DNA of 64,000 nucleotides from Pseudomonas fluorescens (GCF_000730425.1 NZ_CP008896.1:4216001-4280000), one strand, 5' to 3'. Shown: positions 8,921 through 18,719, counted from the stretch's first letter. Notes: generated by a model not told the origin, from the sequence alone. A program made the numbers and translations.

Positions 8921-9697
8921 TCACCCCGGCTCGCACGGCGAGCCAGGACGCCGGGGTTGGTACACCGACGGAGTGTTTGCCGCGTCTTGGGCCTGAGCCT
9001 GGGCGATGCTCAGGGTCCGTGGTGGTGCCCAGCGGGAGTTATTGCCCACGCGGTCGATCACGCAGTAGGTGACCTCCTGGCGAGCATCGTCCCCCGCTTC
9101 GAGGATCAACGCCGAAGGCACCCAGACCTGCACGGCCTGTCCCACTTCGTTGGCCTGGATGGGCGGCAGGTCCAGGCGCGCATCGCCCCAGCGCAGGGTA
9201 ATTGCATCACCGGTGGCCATGTTCAGGTACGGCTCGATGGTCAATGGCACGCCACGGCGGATCTGGTTGGGATTGACGCCATGGCGGCGGATGGTTTCAG
9301 GCAGGTCGACGGGGGCCAGGTTCTGGTTTTCTTCGCCACACAACACCGATGGCTGGCCGCCAGGGCAAGCGGTCTTGACCTGTACTCGGGTAATCAGCGA
9401 GCGCGCCGGGCCACGCCCCACCTGCATGATGCGGTAATGAATCCGGGCGGCGCCGTTTTGTACAAAACTCTCCGGCACCCGCAGGCTGCTGGGTTGGCCG
9501 ATATCGGCGGCGCCCACCCGCTTGGACGCGGCAAAGCAGTTGTTCCAGAACAGCTCGATCAAGTCCCCCTTGCCCATGTCTGGGTAAGGGGCAACATCGA
9601 CCTGCAAATGGGTGGCGGCCTGCGCATTGATACCTTGTTTGAGGGCCTGGGGCACTGTCGGCGCGGCGAGCATGGCCAGGGGGGAAATGTGTGTCAT
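8921..9697 (-). CDS. Hypothetical protein with two Pseudomonas Ig-like beta modules
   Basis: I do not recognise a named family. The start is set at the ATG at 9697 because GGAGA lies just upstream on the coding strand; a longer frame to 9844 has no such support. The 258-residue product holds two related modules. The first has VDVAPYPDMGKGDLIELFW (about residue 28) and the second LTIEPYLNMATGDAITLRW (about residue 155). Each is a beta-rich unit of the PYxxMxxGD type found repeated in large Pseudomonas Ig-like surface or secreted proteins. There is no signal peptide or membrane helix. It stands alone between the sfnB remnant and the cystine transporter. Confidence 0.7.
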   Translation of the reverse strand: MTHISPLAMLAAPTVPQALKQGINAQAATHLQVDVAPYPDMGKGDLIELFWNNCFAASKRVGAADIGQPSSLRVPESFVQNGAARIHYRIMQVGRGPARSLITRVQVKTACPGGQPSVLCGEENQNLAPVDLPETIRRHGVNPNQIRRGVPLTIEPYLNMATGDAITLRWGDARLDLPPIQANEVGQAVQVWVPSALILEAGDDARQEVTYCVIDRVGNNSRWAPPRTLSIAQAQAQDAANTPSVYQPRRPGSPCEPG

Positions 9698-10002
9698 AAA
9701 TAATCTCCGTGATGCAGCCAGCAGCGATCGTTCCGAACCCCAGGCATGGGGTTCGAAAGGAACGATTTTTTGAAAAGCCAGGATAGGATCCAATCCTCCG
9801 GGCCTTAGATAAGAGGGTTGGCCAAGGGGCGTCAATGGCGGCAAAAGGCTAAACGGCGGGTTCGGGATTATTCAGAAGGGTCTTACTGGCGGGGGGTATT
9901 CAAGGGGGGGGCTGACAGACGCTTTGCCCAGTGATGACGGGGCCTTTTCCGAAAACGATAATCCTTGTAGGAGCCGGTAAGCCGGCTCCTACAAGGGGAG
10001 GG
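9698..10002. other. Intergenic region with a perfect palindrome
   Basis: This 305-base gap is the upstream region of the Ig-like-module gene and lies downstream of the cystine transporter operon. It has a poly-G run (about 9905-9911) and the REP palindrome at 9963-9996. I see no gene in it. Confidence 0.6.
9963..9996. repeat. REP-type palindrome, likely bidirectional terminator
   Basis: Perfect 15-bp arms (9963-9977 and 9982-9996, starting CCTTGTAGGAGCCGG) surround the loop TAAG. The core GTAGGAGCCGG is the same element that recurs across the window. It sits 7 bases after the stop of the ABC ATPase gene and could also end that operon's transcript. Confidence 0.85.
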
Positions 10003-10749
10003 TCAATGGGTGAGGAATTTGCTGAGGAACTGCCGGGTCCGTTCTTCCTTGGGGTTGGCAAACAAGGCCTTGGCTTCGCCTTGCTCGACGATCACGCCCT
10101 TGTCGAAAAAAATCACGCGGTTGGCCACGTCCCGGGCAAAGCTCATTTCGTGGGTAACGATAACCATGGTGCGCTTCTCTTCGGCGAGGCCGCGGATGGT
10201 CGCCAGGACCTCGCCCACCAACTCCGGGTCAAGGGCCGAGGTCGGCTCATCGAACAGGATCACTTCCGGCTCCATCGCCAGCGCCCGGGCAATCGCCACC
10301 CGCTGTTGCTGGCCGCCGGACAGGCGCCGTGGGTAGGCGTCTTCCTTGCCTGCCAGGCCAACCTTGGCCAGCAGTGCACGACCGAGGCGGTCAGCGGCTT
10401 CGCGCGGCATCTTCTTGACCACCAGCGGGCCTTCGATGACGTTTTCCAGGGCGGTGCGATGGGGGAACAGGTTGAAGTTCTGGAACACAAAGCCCACATG
10501 CTGGCGCAGGCGCCGCACCAGGCCCTGCTGCTGGTTGAGCGGGCGGCTGCCGTCGATCTCGATGTCACCGACCTTGATTCGACCGCTGCTGGGTTCTTCA
10601 AGGAAGTTCAGGCAGCGCAGGAAGGTGGTCTTGCCGGAACCGCTGGGGCCAATGATGGCGACGACTTCGCCCTCCTTGACCTGCAGGTCGATCCCGTTGA
10701 GCACCACCTGGCTCTTGAATTGTTTGGTCAGCTTTTCAACCACGATCAT
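10003..10749 (-). CDS. tcyN: Cystine/amino-acid ABC transporter ATP-binding protein (TcyN-like)
   Basis: This is the cytoplasmic ATPase of a polar amino acid importer. The 248-residue protein has Walker A GPSGSGKT at 34-41, the Q-loop FQNFNLFPH, signature LSGGQQQRV near 143 and Walker [13 protein letters not shown]. Its best match in family terms is the L-cystine ATPase of the YecC/TcyN group. The permease gene ends four bases upstream, and the binding protein and D-cysteine desulfhydrase lie upstream on the same strand. That context supports cystine or related sulfur amino acids as substrate. Confidence 0.88.
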   Translation of the reverse strand: MIVVEKLTKQFKSQVVLNGIDLQVKEGEVVAIIGPSGSGKTTFLRCLNFLEEPSSGRIKVGDIEIDGSRPLNQQQGLVRRLRQHVGFVFQNFNLFPHRTALENVIEGPLVVKKMPREAADRLGRALLAKVGLAGKEDAYPRRLSGGQQQRVAIARALAMEPEVILFDEPTSALDPELVGEVLATIRGLAEEKRTMVIVTHEMSFARDVANRVIFFDKGVIVEQGEAKALFANPKEERTRQFLSKFLTH

Positions 10750-10752
10750 GCT

Positions 10753-11418
10753 TCAAGACTCCAGGTCATGCCGGTTGACCCGGTCTTCCAGGCGATTCTG
10801 AAAATGCGCCAGGATGCTGGCCAGGACCCAGTAGATCAGGGCCGCGGACAGGTACATGGTGAAAATTTCAAAGGTTCGCGCCGACACCAGTTGGGCCTGG
10901 CGGAACAGCTCGGGTACCTGGATGGTGGCGGCCAGGGCCGTGTCCTTGACCAGTGAAATAAAGCTGTTGCCCAGGGGCGGCAGGGCGGTGCGCATCGCCT
11001 GCGGCAGGATGGCCCGGCGCAGGGTCTGCGCGCGGGTCATGCCGATACTGGCGGCAGCTTCCCACTGGCCACGCTCGATGGAGCCGATGGCGGCGCGCAG
11101 GATTTCACAGGCGTAGGCGGCCATGTTCAGCGAGAAGCCGATCATTGCCGCCGGAATCGGGTCCAGTTCGATGCCCACTTGCGGCAAGCCGTAGTAGATC
11201 AAAAACAGCTGTACCAGTAACGGCGTACCGCGAAAGAACGAGACGTAGACCCGGGCGGTCCAGCTCAACAGCTTGAAGCGCGACAGGCGCATCAAGGCCA
11301 GGCCGAAGCCCAGCAGCAAGCCGAAAAACATCCCGCCGAGGCTGAGGATCACCGTGTAGTACGCGCCCTTGAGCAGAAAGGGCGCAGAGTCGAGTGCGAG
11401 TTGGAAACCTGCTTCCAT
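10753..11418 (-). CDS. tcyL: Cystine/amino-acid ABC transporter permease (TcyL-like)
   Basis: The 221-residue inner-membrane protein has about five hydrophobic helices and the HisM/YecS-type permease loop EAAASIGMTRAQTLRRAILPQAMR. That loop is the EAA motif that contacts the ATPase. It would form a homodimeric channel with the ATPase downstream. Its start overlaps the last base of the binding-protein gene and its stop is followed by the ATPase gene after three bases, so the three genes form one operon. Confidence 0.88.
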   Translation of the reverse strand: MEAGFQLALDSAPFLLKGAYYTVILSLGGMFFGLLLGFGLALMRLSRFKLLSWTARVYVSFFRGTPLLVQLFLIYYGLPQVGIELDPIPAAMIGFSLNMAAYACEILRAAIGSIERGQWEAAASIGMTRAQTLRRAILPQAMRTALPPLGNSFISLVKDTALAATIQVPELFRQAQLVSARTFEIFTMYLSAALIYWVLASILAHFQNRLEDRVNRHDLES

Positions 11419-12212
11419 TATTGAGTGACGTCAGCGTTGAAGTATTTTTCGGACAGCGTCTTCAAGGTGCCGTCGGCGCGCAGTTTGTCGAGGGCCTGGT
11501 TGACCGCTTCGAGCAGCTCAAGCTCGCCTTTGCGCAGGGCAATCCCGGATTCCTGGCGGGAGAAGGCCGCGCCGGCAGCGGCAGTGTCCGGGGCTTTTTT
11601 CGCATATTCCAGGGCCGCCAGGCGGTCGATCAGAGTCGCGTCGATACGGCCGATGCGCAGGTCCTGGAACTTGGTGGGGTCGTCGTTATAGGTCTTGATG
11701 ATGGCTTTGGGTTGGTTGTCCTTGAGCCATTGTTCGTAGTTGGTACCCAGGCCTACGCCGATTTTCTTGCCGGCCAGGTCATCGGCGGTCTTGATGGTGT
11801 CGACGTTTTTCGCCAGGACCAGCGCCTGGATACCGGAGACGGTATAGGGCTTGGAGAAATCGTACTTTTTCTTGCGCTCTTCGGAGATTGTCACTTGGTT
11901 GACCACGGCGTCCAGGCGCTTGGACTCCAGCGCGGCGAGGATACCGTCCCACGGGGTGGCTTGCAGCTTGACCTTGACGCCCAGCTCCTTGGCCAGGGCT
12001 TCGGACAGCTCGACTTCAAAACCGCTGAGCTTGCCGCTTTCATCGACGAAGCTGAACGGCGGGTAGGTGCCTTCCAGGCCGATCTTGATCACGCCGGCCT
12101 TCTTGATGTTGCCCAGTTGCTCGCCGGCAACCGCCTGGCCCAGCAACCCGGCGCCAAGGGCCAGGCCCAATGTGCCAACCAGCAACGTGCGACGCAGTAC
12201 AGAAATAGTCAT
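11418..12212 (-). CDS. tcyJ: Periplasmic cystine-type substrate-binding protein (TcyJ/FliY-like)
   Basis: The 264-residue protein has a signal peptide ending AGLLGQAVAGE and the family-3 solute-binding fold. Recognisable stretches are IKIGLEGTYPPFSFVDESG (about 42-60) and the hinge region around KIGVGLGTNYEQWL. Length and motifs fit the cystine-binding proteins TcyJ/FliY. It would capture cystine in the periplasm for the permease-ATPase pair downstream. I rate the substrate as probable, from sequence flavour and the dcyD neighbour, not certain. Confidence 0.85.
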   Translation of the reverse strand: MTISVLRRTLLVGTLGLALGAGLLGQAVAGEQLGNIKKAGVIKIGLEGTYPPFSFVDESGKLSGFEVELSEALAKELGVKVKLQATPWDGILAALESKRLDAVVNQVTISEERKKKYDFSKPYTVSGIQALVLAKNVDTIKTADDLAGKKIGVGLGTNYEQWLKDNQPKAIIKTYNDDPTKFQDLRIGRIDATLIDRLAALEYAKKAPDTAAAGAAFSRQESGIALRKGELELLEAVNQALDKLRADGTLKTLSEKYFNADVTQ

Positions 12213-12385
12213 GACAAGCCCCTGTGTTTTTTATGGTGTGCGAAGCAGGTGACGCAGTGGTCGTATCCTGCCCTAAAAACGCGGTGTGTGGGAGCGCGAC
12301 TATAGGGCGGGTTTTAAAGCATTAAAAATAATATAAATTAAGTTTTATATTTCATTAAGGAATATAAGTTCGATGAAAATTCAAT

Positions 12386-12464
12386 TGTGAGAGCGGGCTT
12401 GCTCGTGAATGCGGTGGGTCATTGATGGTGATACACCGCGTTCGCGAGCAAGCCCGTTCCCACA
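12386..12464. repeat. REPIN (inverted REP pair), GTGGGAGCGGGCTTGC class, slightly degenerate
   Basis: Two inverted copies of the core GAGCGGGCTTGCTCG surround a short spacer. One copy starts TGTGAGAGC and the other ends GTTCCCACA, so both have point changes from the class consensus. It lies between the binding-protein gene and dcyD. Confidence 0.85.
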
Positions 12465-12484
12465 TTTAGTAGGCATGCCTCCCG

Positions 12485-13477
12485 TCAGAACAATGAGTCA
12501 TAGGCAAACAACGCAGGCGCCCCGCCGGTGTGCAGGAAGATGATCGGCCCGTCCTCGAAGGCCCCGCGCCCGATACCGTCGAGCAATCCGGCCATGGCCT
12601 TGCCGGTGTAGACCGGGTCCAGCAACAGGCCTTCCTGGCTTGCCAGCAGCTTGATTGCTGCCAGGGTGCCGGCGTTGGGTTCGCCGTAACGCGGGGCGAA
12701 GTATTCGTCCCACAGGATCACCTTGAACGCCTCGGGTACAGCCACCCCCAGCAACTGCGCGGTGCGTTCGGCCAGGCCTTGCACTTTGGGGCGTTGGGCT
12801 TCGTCGGTGCGCGAGACGGTGACGCCAATCACCGGCAGGTCTGGTAGCACCTCACTCAACGCCAGGGCCAGGCCGCTGTGGGTGCCGGCGCTGCCAGAGG
12901 CCAGGACCACCGCCGCGAACTGCATGCCGCTGTCCTGGATCTGCCCGGCCAGCTCCAGCCCGGCGCGCACATAGCCCAGGGCGCCCAGGGCATTGGAGCC
13001 ACCGATCGGCACCCGATAGGGTTTTTTGCCATTGTTGCGCAGGCGTTCGGCCAGGGCGTCGAGCTGTTCGTCGGCGTTGTCCAGGTTCTCCACACGTTCG
13101 ACCTTGGCGTCGAACAGCTCCACCAGCAGGCGATTGCCATTGCCCAGGTAGTTGGGGTCGTCGGTGCCCGTGGGGTTTTCCAGCAGGGCGACACATCCCA
13201 GGCCAAGCTTGGCCGCCAGGGCTGCGGTCTGGCGCACATGGTTGGACTGGATCGCGCCGGCAGTGATCAGCGTATCGGCGCCCTGGGCCAGGGCATCGGC
13301 GGCAAGGTATTCGAGCTTGCGCAGCTTGTTGCCGCCCATGGCCAGTGGTGTGGTGTCATCGCGCTTGATGTAGATATCACGGCCCAGCCAGGTCGACAGT
13401 CGTTCGAGTTTTTCCAGAGCGGTGGCGCCACCAAGCAGTTCCAGACGATTAAAACGGTCGAGCTGTTGTTTGATCAT
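12485..13477 (-). CDS. dcyD: D-cysteine desulfhydrase, PLP enzyme
   Basis: DcyD breaks D-cysteine into pyruvate, ammonia and hydrogen sulfide. The 330-residue protein belongs to the ACC-deaminase/DcyD branch of fold-type II PLP enzymes. The PLP lysine is K51 in [14 protein letters not shown]. The [15 protein letters not shown] and [12 protein letters not shown] segments (phosphate-binding loop) are present, as is the C-terminal [17 protein letters not shown]. The cystine transporter follows on the same strand after about 270 bases holding a REPIN, as in enteric fliY-dcyD-yecSC clusters. The start ATG at 13477 has the gene epsC diverging 167 bases away. Confidence 0.92.
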   Translation of the reverse strand: MIKQQLDRFNRLELLGGATALEKLERLSTWLGRDIYIKRDDTTPLAMGGNKLRKLEYLAADALAQGADTLITAGAIQSNHVRQTAALAAKLGLGCVALLENPTGTDDPNYLGNGNRLLVELFDAKVERVENLDNADEQLDALAERLRNNGKKPYRVPIGGSNALGALGYVRAGLELAGQIQDSGMQFAAVVLASGSAGTHSGLALALSEVLPDLPVIGVTVSRTDEAQRPKVQGLAERTAQLLGVAVPEAFKVILWDEYFAPRYGEPNAGTLAAIKLLASQEGLLLDPVYTGKAMAGLLDGIGRGAFEDGPIIFLHTGGAPALFAYDSLF

Positions 13478-13644
13478 GGTTACGCACGGGTAATAGGAGA
13501 TGGGGAGGACTATAGGCAGGGCTTTTTACGGGGGCAACCGTCAGTTGCTTATGCCGGGATGTTATTAGCATTGCACCATTGGTTCTTAAGGGCGGCCCGG
13601 TTGCATACCGTAAAGTGGCGGCCATTACGTCAGGAGTGAATACC

Positions 13645-14571
13645 GTGAGCGAGCGTTCCAGTCATTGGCAATTACAGACCATCGTCAGCCAGTTGCGCGG
13701 CGCCCGGGACCAGTGGCGCACGCGCAACGGCCGGGTCAGCGGCGAGCAGGGCGGTCGTGAGTTACCTTCCCGTGATGCGGTGGCGCAGATTCTTGAGGCG
13801 TTGTGCGGCGCACTGTTCCCCATGCGCCTGGGGCCGGTGGATTTGCGCGAGGAAAGCGAGGATTTCTACGTCGGCCATACCCTCGATGTGGCGCTCAATG
13901 CCCTGCTCGCCCAGGCCCGCCTGGAGCTGCGCTATGCCGCGCGCCAGGGCGGCCGGGCCGACGATGAAGTCGATGCATTGGCCATTCGCCTGATCCAGGA
14001 CTTTGCCCTGGCCTTGCCGGCGCTGCGCAGCCTGTTGGACACCGACGTGCTGGCCGCTTATCACGGCGACCCGGCTGCGCGCAGTGTGGATGAGGTGTTG
14101 CTGTGCTACCCGGGGATCCTGGCGGTGATCCACCATCGCCTGGCCCACCATTTGTATCGCGCCGGGTTGCCTCTGCTCGCGCGCATCAGCGCGGAAATCG
14201 CCCATTCGGCTACCGGGATCGATATTCACCCTGGCGCCCGGATCGGCCCGAGCTTCTTCATCGACCACGGCACGGGTGTGGTGATCGGCGAGACGGCGAT
14301 CATTGGCGAGCGGGTGCGTATCTACCAGGCGGTGACCCTGGGCGCCAAGCGTTTCCCGGCGGATGAGGATGGTCAGTTGCAGAAGGGCCATCCGCGCCAC
14401 CCGATTGTCGAGGACGATGTCGTGATCTATGCCGGGGCGACGATCCTGGGGCGGATCACCATTGGCCAGGGCTCGACCATTGGCGGCAATGTGTGGCTGA
14501 CGCGCAGCGTGCCGGCGGGGGCGAATATTACGCAGGCGAACTTGCAGCATGATGACGGTACGCAGAAGTAG
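13645..14571 (+). CDS. epsC: EpsC-type serine O-acetyltransferase
   Basis: This enzyme makes O-acetyl-L-serine from serine and acetyl-CoA, the direct precursor of cysteine. I start it at the GTG at 13645, which has CAGGAG eight bases upstream and gives 308 residues; an upstream extension has no ribosome site. The N-terminal helical domain is followed by a left-handed hexapeptide-repeat domain (GIDIHPGARIGPSFFIDHG, then GVVIGETAIIGE) with the catalytic His in FIDHGTG. It is transcribed away from dcyD. The longer N-terminus separates EpsC from the CysE family. Confidence 0.92.
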   Translation: MSERSSHWQLQTIVSQLRGARDQWRTRNGRVSGEQGGRELPSRDAVAQILEALCGALFPMRLGPVDLREESEDFYVGHTLDVALNALLAQARLELRYAARQGGRADDEVDALAIRLIQDFALALPALRSLLDTDVLAAYHGDPAARSVDEVLLCYPGILAVIHHRLAHHLYRAGLPLLARISAEIAHSATGIDIHPGARIGPSFFIDHGTGVVIGETAIIGERVRIYQAVTLGAKRFPADEDGQLQKGHPRHPIVEDDVVIYAGATILGRITIGQGSTIGGNVWLTRSVPAGANITQANLQHDDGTQK

Positions 14572-14592
14572 TGTTGAAGTAGCGACGATCTA

Positions 14593-14683
14593 ATGTGGGA
14601 GCGGGCTTGCTCGCGAATACGGTGTGTCAGGCACAACGTCAGTGGCTGACACTGCGCATTCGCGAGCAAGCCCGCTCCCACAT
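14593..14683. repeat. REPIN, GTGGGAGCGGGCTTGC class
   Basis: Two inverted REP copies (ATGTGGGAGCGGGCTTGC and its complement ending TCCCACAT) surround a central spacer with GGTGTGTCAG and CTGACACTGC. It lies 21 bases after the epsC stop and may attenuate transcription there. Confidence 0.9.
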
Positions 14684-14816
14684 TTTTGCCTGTATTCCAA
14701 ATTCAACCAGCAATCGCTGAACGTTTTGCCTTTCGCAGCCGTCATACCGTTCCTTGAGCTAGTGTAGGAAATACCTACCACTCAGCCCTGCGATTAGTCC
14801 CAGACCGCCTATCCAT

Positions 14817-14846
14817 GTTTAACTTGAATGCTCGTTCAAGTTAAAC
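14817..14846. promoter_or_regulatory. Perfect inverted repeat, likely BetI-type operator for betT
   Basis: Arms GTTTAACTTGAA (14817-14828) and TTCAAGTTAAAC (14835-14846) are perfect over 12 bp with the 6-base centre TGCTCG. The core TTGAATGCTCGTTCAA resembles the TTGAACGnnCGTTCAA sites bound by BetI, the choline-responsive TetR repressor. It lies 92 bases before the betT ATG. No betI gene is in the window, so control would be in trans. Confidence 0.65.
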
Positions 14847-14937
14847 CGGTGGTTCGCTGCCCGCTCACAACAGGAGGCTTACCTTTGCTGAGTCCGTTTT
14901 ATACAGCCACATCCAACACCCTTGAGGTGCGCCGTTC

Positions 14938-16941
14938 ATGAGTGCATCGTCTACCCCTGCAAGCGGCCTGGTGCGCATGAATGCGCCGGTATTTTACTTC
15001 GCCGCAAGCTTCATCCTGCTGTTTGGCCTTACCGTTATCGCGATGCCTGAACAGGCCGGCGCCTGGTTGCTGGCTGCGCAAAACTGGGCGGCCAATACGG
15101 TTGGCTGGTACTACATGCTGGCGATGACCCTGTATCTGGTCTTCGTGGTGGTCACCGCGCTGTCTGGCTACGGCAAGATCAAACTCGGTGCCGACCACGA
15201 CGAGCCCGAATTCAGTTACCTGTCCTGGGCCGGCATGCTGTTCGCCGCCGGGATCAGCATCACGCTGTTTTTCTTCTGCGTCTCGGAGCCCTTGACCCAC
15301 CTGGTGCAACCGCCCCAGGGCGAGGCCTTGAACGCGGATGCGGCACGCCAGGCCATGCAGGTGCTGTTCCTGCATTGGGGCCTGCACGGCTGGGGGGTAT
15401 TTGCGTTTGTCGGCATGGCCCTGGCGTACTTTGCCTACCGGCATAACCTGCCGCTGGCCTTGCGCTCGGCGCTGTACCCGTTGATCGGCAAGCGCATCAA
15501 CGGCCCCATCGGCTATGCGGTGGATGGTTTCGGCATCATCGCTACGGTGTTCGGCCTGGGGGCGGATATGGGCTTTGGGGTATTGCACCTCAACTCGGGC
15601 CTGGACTACCTGTTCGGCATCGCCCATACCCAATGGATCCAGGTCGGCCTGATCACCCTGATGATGGGCGCGGCAATCCTGGTTGCGGTGGCCGGTGTCG
15701 ACAAGGGCGTGCGGGTCATGTCCGACATCAACATGCTGCTGGCCTGTGCGCTGCTGCTGTTTGTGTTGTTTGCCGGGCCCACCCAGCATTTGCTCAACAC
15801 CTTGATCCAGAACCTGGGCGACTACCTCGGCGCCCTGCCGACCAAGAGTTTTGACGTCTACGCCTACAACGAACCCAGTGACTGGCTCGGTGGCTGGACC
15901 GTGTTTTACTGGGCCTGGTGGATTGCATGGTCACCGTTCGTGGGCCTGTTCATCGCCCGGATTTCCCGTGGCCGAACCATCCGCGAATTCGTCTTCGGCG
16001 TGCTGCTGATCCCGCTGGGCTTCACCCTGGCGTGGATGTCGATCTTTGGCAACAGCGCCATCGACCAGGTGCTCAACCATGGGATGGCTGCGTTGGGTCA
16101 GTCGGCCATCGACAACCCATCGATGAGCCTCTACCTGCTGCTGGAAACCTATCCCTGGAGCAAGACCGTTATCGCGGTCACGGTGTTTATCAGCTTTGTG
16201 TTCTTCGTCACCTCCGCCGACTCCGGCACTGTGGTGCTATCGACCCTGTCGTCCAAGGGCGGCAACGCCGATGAAGACGGACCGAAGTGGCTGCGGGTGT
16301 TCTGGGGCGCGATGACCGCGCTGGTCACCAGTGCCTTGCTGTTCGCTGGCAGCATCGACTCGCTCAAGTCCGCGGTGGTGCTGACCTCGCTGCCGTTCTC
16401 GCTGATCCTGCTGTTGATGATGTGGGGGCTGCACAAGGCGTTCTACCTGGAGTCGCAGAAGCAGATCGCCCGGATGCACTCCCTGGCACCCGTCTCGGCG
16501 GCTTCGCGCAGAGGCCGTGGCGGCTGGCGCCAGCGCTTGAGCCAGGCGGTGCACTTTCCATCACGCGATGAGGTGTACCGCTTCCTGGAAACTACGGTGC
16601 GCCCGGCGATTGAAGAGGTGACGGCGGTGTTTGTCGAAAAGGGCTTGAATGTCGTTACCCAGCCCGATCCGTCCAATGACAGTGTCAGCCTGGAAATCGG
16701 CCATGGTGAAGAACGTCCGTTTATCTACCAGGTGCAGATGCGCGGCTACTTCACGCCGTCCTTTGCCTTGGGGGGCCTGGGCTCCAAGGCGATCAACAAC
16801 CGCCGCTACTACCGGGCGGAAGTGCACTTGAGCGAGGGCAGCCAGGACTACGACCTGGTGGGCTATACCAAGGAGCAGATCATCAACGACATCCTCGACC
16901 AGTACGAGCGGCACTTGCAGTTCCTGCACTTGGTCCGCTGA
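14938..16941 (+). CDS. betT: BCCT-family choline transporter BetT
   Basis: BetT imports choline by proton or sodium symport for glycine betaine synthesis. The 667-residue protein has the twelve-helix BCCT core, with the tryptophan-rich signature VFYWAWWIAWSPFVGLFIAR at about residues 321-340. A cytoplasmic C-terminal domain of some 160 residues follows, typical of osmosensing BetT. The ATG at 14938 is used; a second ATG 13 codons later (MNAPVFYF) is also family-like. The BetI-type palindrome upstream suggests choline induction. Confidence 0.93.
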   Translation: MSASSTPASGLVRMNAPVFYFAASFILLFGLTVIAMPEQAGAWLLAAQNWAANTVGWYYMLAMTLYLVFVVVTALSGYGKIKLGADHDEPEFSYLSWAGMLFAAGISITLFFFCVSEPLTHLVQPPQGEALNADAARQAMQVLFLHWGLHGWGVFAFVGMALAYFAYRHNLPLALRSALYPLIGKRINGPIGYAVDGFGIIATVFGLGADMGFGVLHLNSGLDYLFGIAHTQWIQVGLITLMMGAAILVAVAGVDKGVRVMSDINMLLACALLLFVLFAGPTQHLLNTLIQNLGDYLGALPTKSFDVYAYNEPSDWLGGWTVFYWAWWIAWSPFVGLFIARISRGRTIREFVFGVLLIPLGFTLAWMSIFGNSAIDQVLNHGMAALGQSAIDNPSMSLYLLLETYPWSKTVIAVTVFISFVFFVTSADSGTVVLSTLSSKGGNADEDGPKWLRVFWGAMTALVTSALLFAGSIDSLKSAVVLTSLPFSLILLLMMWGLHKAFYLESQKQIARMHSLAPVSAASRRGRGGWRQRLSQAVHFPSRDEVYRFLETTVRPAIEEVTAVFVEKGLNVVTQPDPSNDSVSLEIGHGEERPFIYQVQMRGYFTPSFALGGLGSKAINNRRYYRAEVHLSEGSQDYDLVGYTKEQIINDILDQYERHLQFLHLVR

Positions 16942-16951
16942 CCCAACCTCG

Positions 16952-17034
16952 GTAGGAGCCGGCTTGCCGGCGATGGCGGCCTTGAGCGCGATACGAGGCC
17001 ACCGGCCTCATCGCCGGCAAGCCGGCTGCTACAC
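16952..17034. repeat. REPIN, GTAGGAGCCGGCTTGCC class
   Basis: Inverted copies GTAGGAGCCGGCTTGCCGGC and GCCGGCAAGCCGGCTGCTAC flank a spacer rich in GGCC. It fills the gap between the convergent betT and tauD stops and is placed to act as a two-way terminator. Confidence 0.9.
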
Positions 17035-17042
17035 AGGGGGGG

Positions 17043-17879
17043 TCAGAAGGGGACGTCGCCGAGGATTGTCGCCCGATGCATTACCCGCCGTTGTGGCCGA
17101 TAGTCGTCCACGGCGTAGTGCTGGGTCACGCGGTTATCCCAGAAGGCCACATCGTTGGCTGCCCAGCGCCAGCGGAGGGTGAATTCCGGGCGGGTGGCAT
17201 GGGCGAACAGCAGCTTGAGGATGGCTTCGCTTTCGGCCGGCTCCAGCTCGTTGATCTTGCTGGTGAAGCCGTCGCTGACAAACAGTGATTTGCGCCCGCT
17301 GACCGGATGGGTGCGGATCACCGGATGGGACAGTGGCGGGTTCTTTCTACGGGCTTCTTCCCAGCGGGCCAGGTCTTGGGCGGTGTTGCCGTAGCGCTCC
17401 AGAGGGAAGGAGCGGGTGAAGTCATGGGTCGCCGTCAGGCCGGTCAAAAAGTGCTTCATCGGTGCCGACAACGCATCAAAGGCCGCGATACCGCTGGCCC
17501 ACAGGGTGTCGCCCCCCACGTCCGGCAACAGCTTGGCGCTGAGCACCGCGCCCAGGGCCGGAGTGGGCAGGAAGGTCACGTCAGTGTGCCAGATGGCATT
17601 GTCGCGCACGTCGGTGACGGCGGTGTCGAGGATCAGTACTTGCGGCTGTTCCGGCACGTTGGGGTAGATCGGATGAATATGCAGGTCGCCGAAGTTTGCC
17701 GCAAAGCTCGCTTGCTGTTGCGGGGTGATCGGCTGATCGCGAAAGAACAGCACCGAATGCTGGAGCAGCGCCTGCTCAATGGCATCACGCTGTTCAAGGT
17801 TCAGCGGCTGGCTGATATCGACGCCACTGATCTGGGCGCCCAGGGCGGTGCTTAAAGGGGTAACGGTCAGGCGGCTCAT
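17043..17879 (-). CDS. tauD: Taurine dioxygenase
   Basis: TauD is the Fe(II)/2-oxoglutarate-dependent dioxygenase that splits taurine to aminoacetaldehyde and sulfite. The 278-residue protein carries the iron ligands H98 and D100 in IWHTDVTF and a distal His in RVMHRATI near 268, with the 2-oxoglutarate arginine just after. Size and motifs match E. coli TauD. It is the last gene of the tauABCD run, 12 bases after tauC. It provides sulfite for cysteine synthesis under sulfate limitation. Confidence 0.95.
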   Translation of the reverse strand: MSRLTVTPLSTALGAQISGVDISQPLNLEQRDAIEQALLQHSVLFFRDQPITPQQQASFAANFGDLHIHPIYPNVPEQPQVLILDTAVTDVRDNAIWHTDVTFLPTPALGAVLSAKLLPDVGGDTLWASGIAAFDALSAPMKHFLTGLTATHDFTRSFPLERYGNTAQDLARWEEARRKNPPLSHPVIRTHPVSGRKSLFVSDGFTSKINELEPAESEAILKLLFAHATRPEFTLRWRWAANDVAFWDNRVTQHYAVDDYRPQRRVMHRATILGDVPF

Positions 17880-17891
17880 GTTGTTCTCTTC

Positions 17892-18719
17892 TTAGTGTGC
17901 CTGGCCATGCCAAGGCACCAATTTACGCTGCAGGGCGCGCAGGCCCATTTCCATGGCGAAGGCGATTAGTGCAATGACCAGGATGCCCAGCACCACTACA
18001 TCGGTCACCAGAAACTGCGCCGCCGACTGCACCATGAAGCCCAGGCCACTGGTGGCGGCGATCAACTCGGCGGCCACCAGGGTCGACCAACCGACACCCA
18101 GGCCGATGCGCACGCCGGTGAGAATGTCGGGCAGGGCGCTGGGCAAGATCACATGGCGGATCAACTGTACCCGGCTGGCGCCCAGGGACTGCGCTGCACG
18201 CAGTTTGGCCGGGTCGACCGTGCGCACGCCGGTAGCGGTGGCAATCGCAATCGGGGCGAAGATCGCCAGGTAGATCAGCAACACTTTCGACAGCTCGCCG
18301 ATGCCGCACCAGATCACGATCAGTGGCAGGTAGGCCAGCGGCGGGATCGGGCGGTAGAACTCGATCAGCGGGTCGAGAATGCCACGGGCGATGCGGTTGG
18401 CGCCGATGGCGATGCCGACCGGCACGGCGGTCAGCACCGCAAAGCCCAGGCCCAGGCCGATGCGCCCAAGGCTGGCGCCCAGATGCTGCCAGAGGGTGGA
18501 GTCCATGTAGCCGCTGGTTGCCAGCAGCCAGCCTTTTTGCAGCACGGCAGATGGCGGCGGCAGGAACAGCGGCTCGATCAGCCCGCTGGCGGTCACGGCC
18601 CACCAGATTGTGAGCAGGGCAACCAGCGTCAGCACACTGATCCAGCGCGTGCTCAGGCTGCGACGCAGCGGCGGGGTGGCTTGGCTGACGGCGGTGGCCG
18701 GGATTTCATAGCTGCTCAT
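17892..18719 (-). CDS. tauC: Taurine ABC transporter permease
   Basis: This 275-residue inner-membrane protein has an N-terminal helix near residues 28-48 and five further hydrophobic segments. The permease coupling loop [25 protein letters not shown] is near residue 190. It is the sulfonate/nitrate-type permease TauC. Its start overlaps the tauB stop by four bases, so the two are translationally coupled. Confidence 0.94.
   Translation of the reverse strand: MSSYEIPATAVSQATPPLRRSLSTRWISVLTLVALLTIWWAVTASGLIEPLFLPPPSAVLQKGWLLATSGYMDSTLWQHLGASLGRIGLGLGFAVLTAVPVGIAIGANRIARGILDPLIEFYRPIPPLAYLPLIVIWCGIGELSKVLLIYLAIFAPIAIATATGVRTVDPAKLRAAQSLGASRVQLIRHVILPSALPDILTGVRIGLGVGWSTLVAAELIAATSGLGFMVQSAAQFLVTDVVVLGILVIALIAFAMEMGLRALQRKLVPWHGQAH

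Larger units (their letters stand above)
14572..14937. other. Intergenic region upstream of betT: REPIN then operator
   Basis: The 366-base gap holds a REPIN at 14593-14683 just after epsC and, closer to betT, a perfect inverted repeat at 14817-14846 read here as a BetI-type operator. No gene is visible. Confidence 0.7.
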
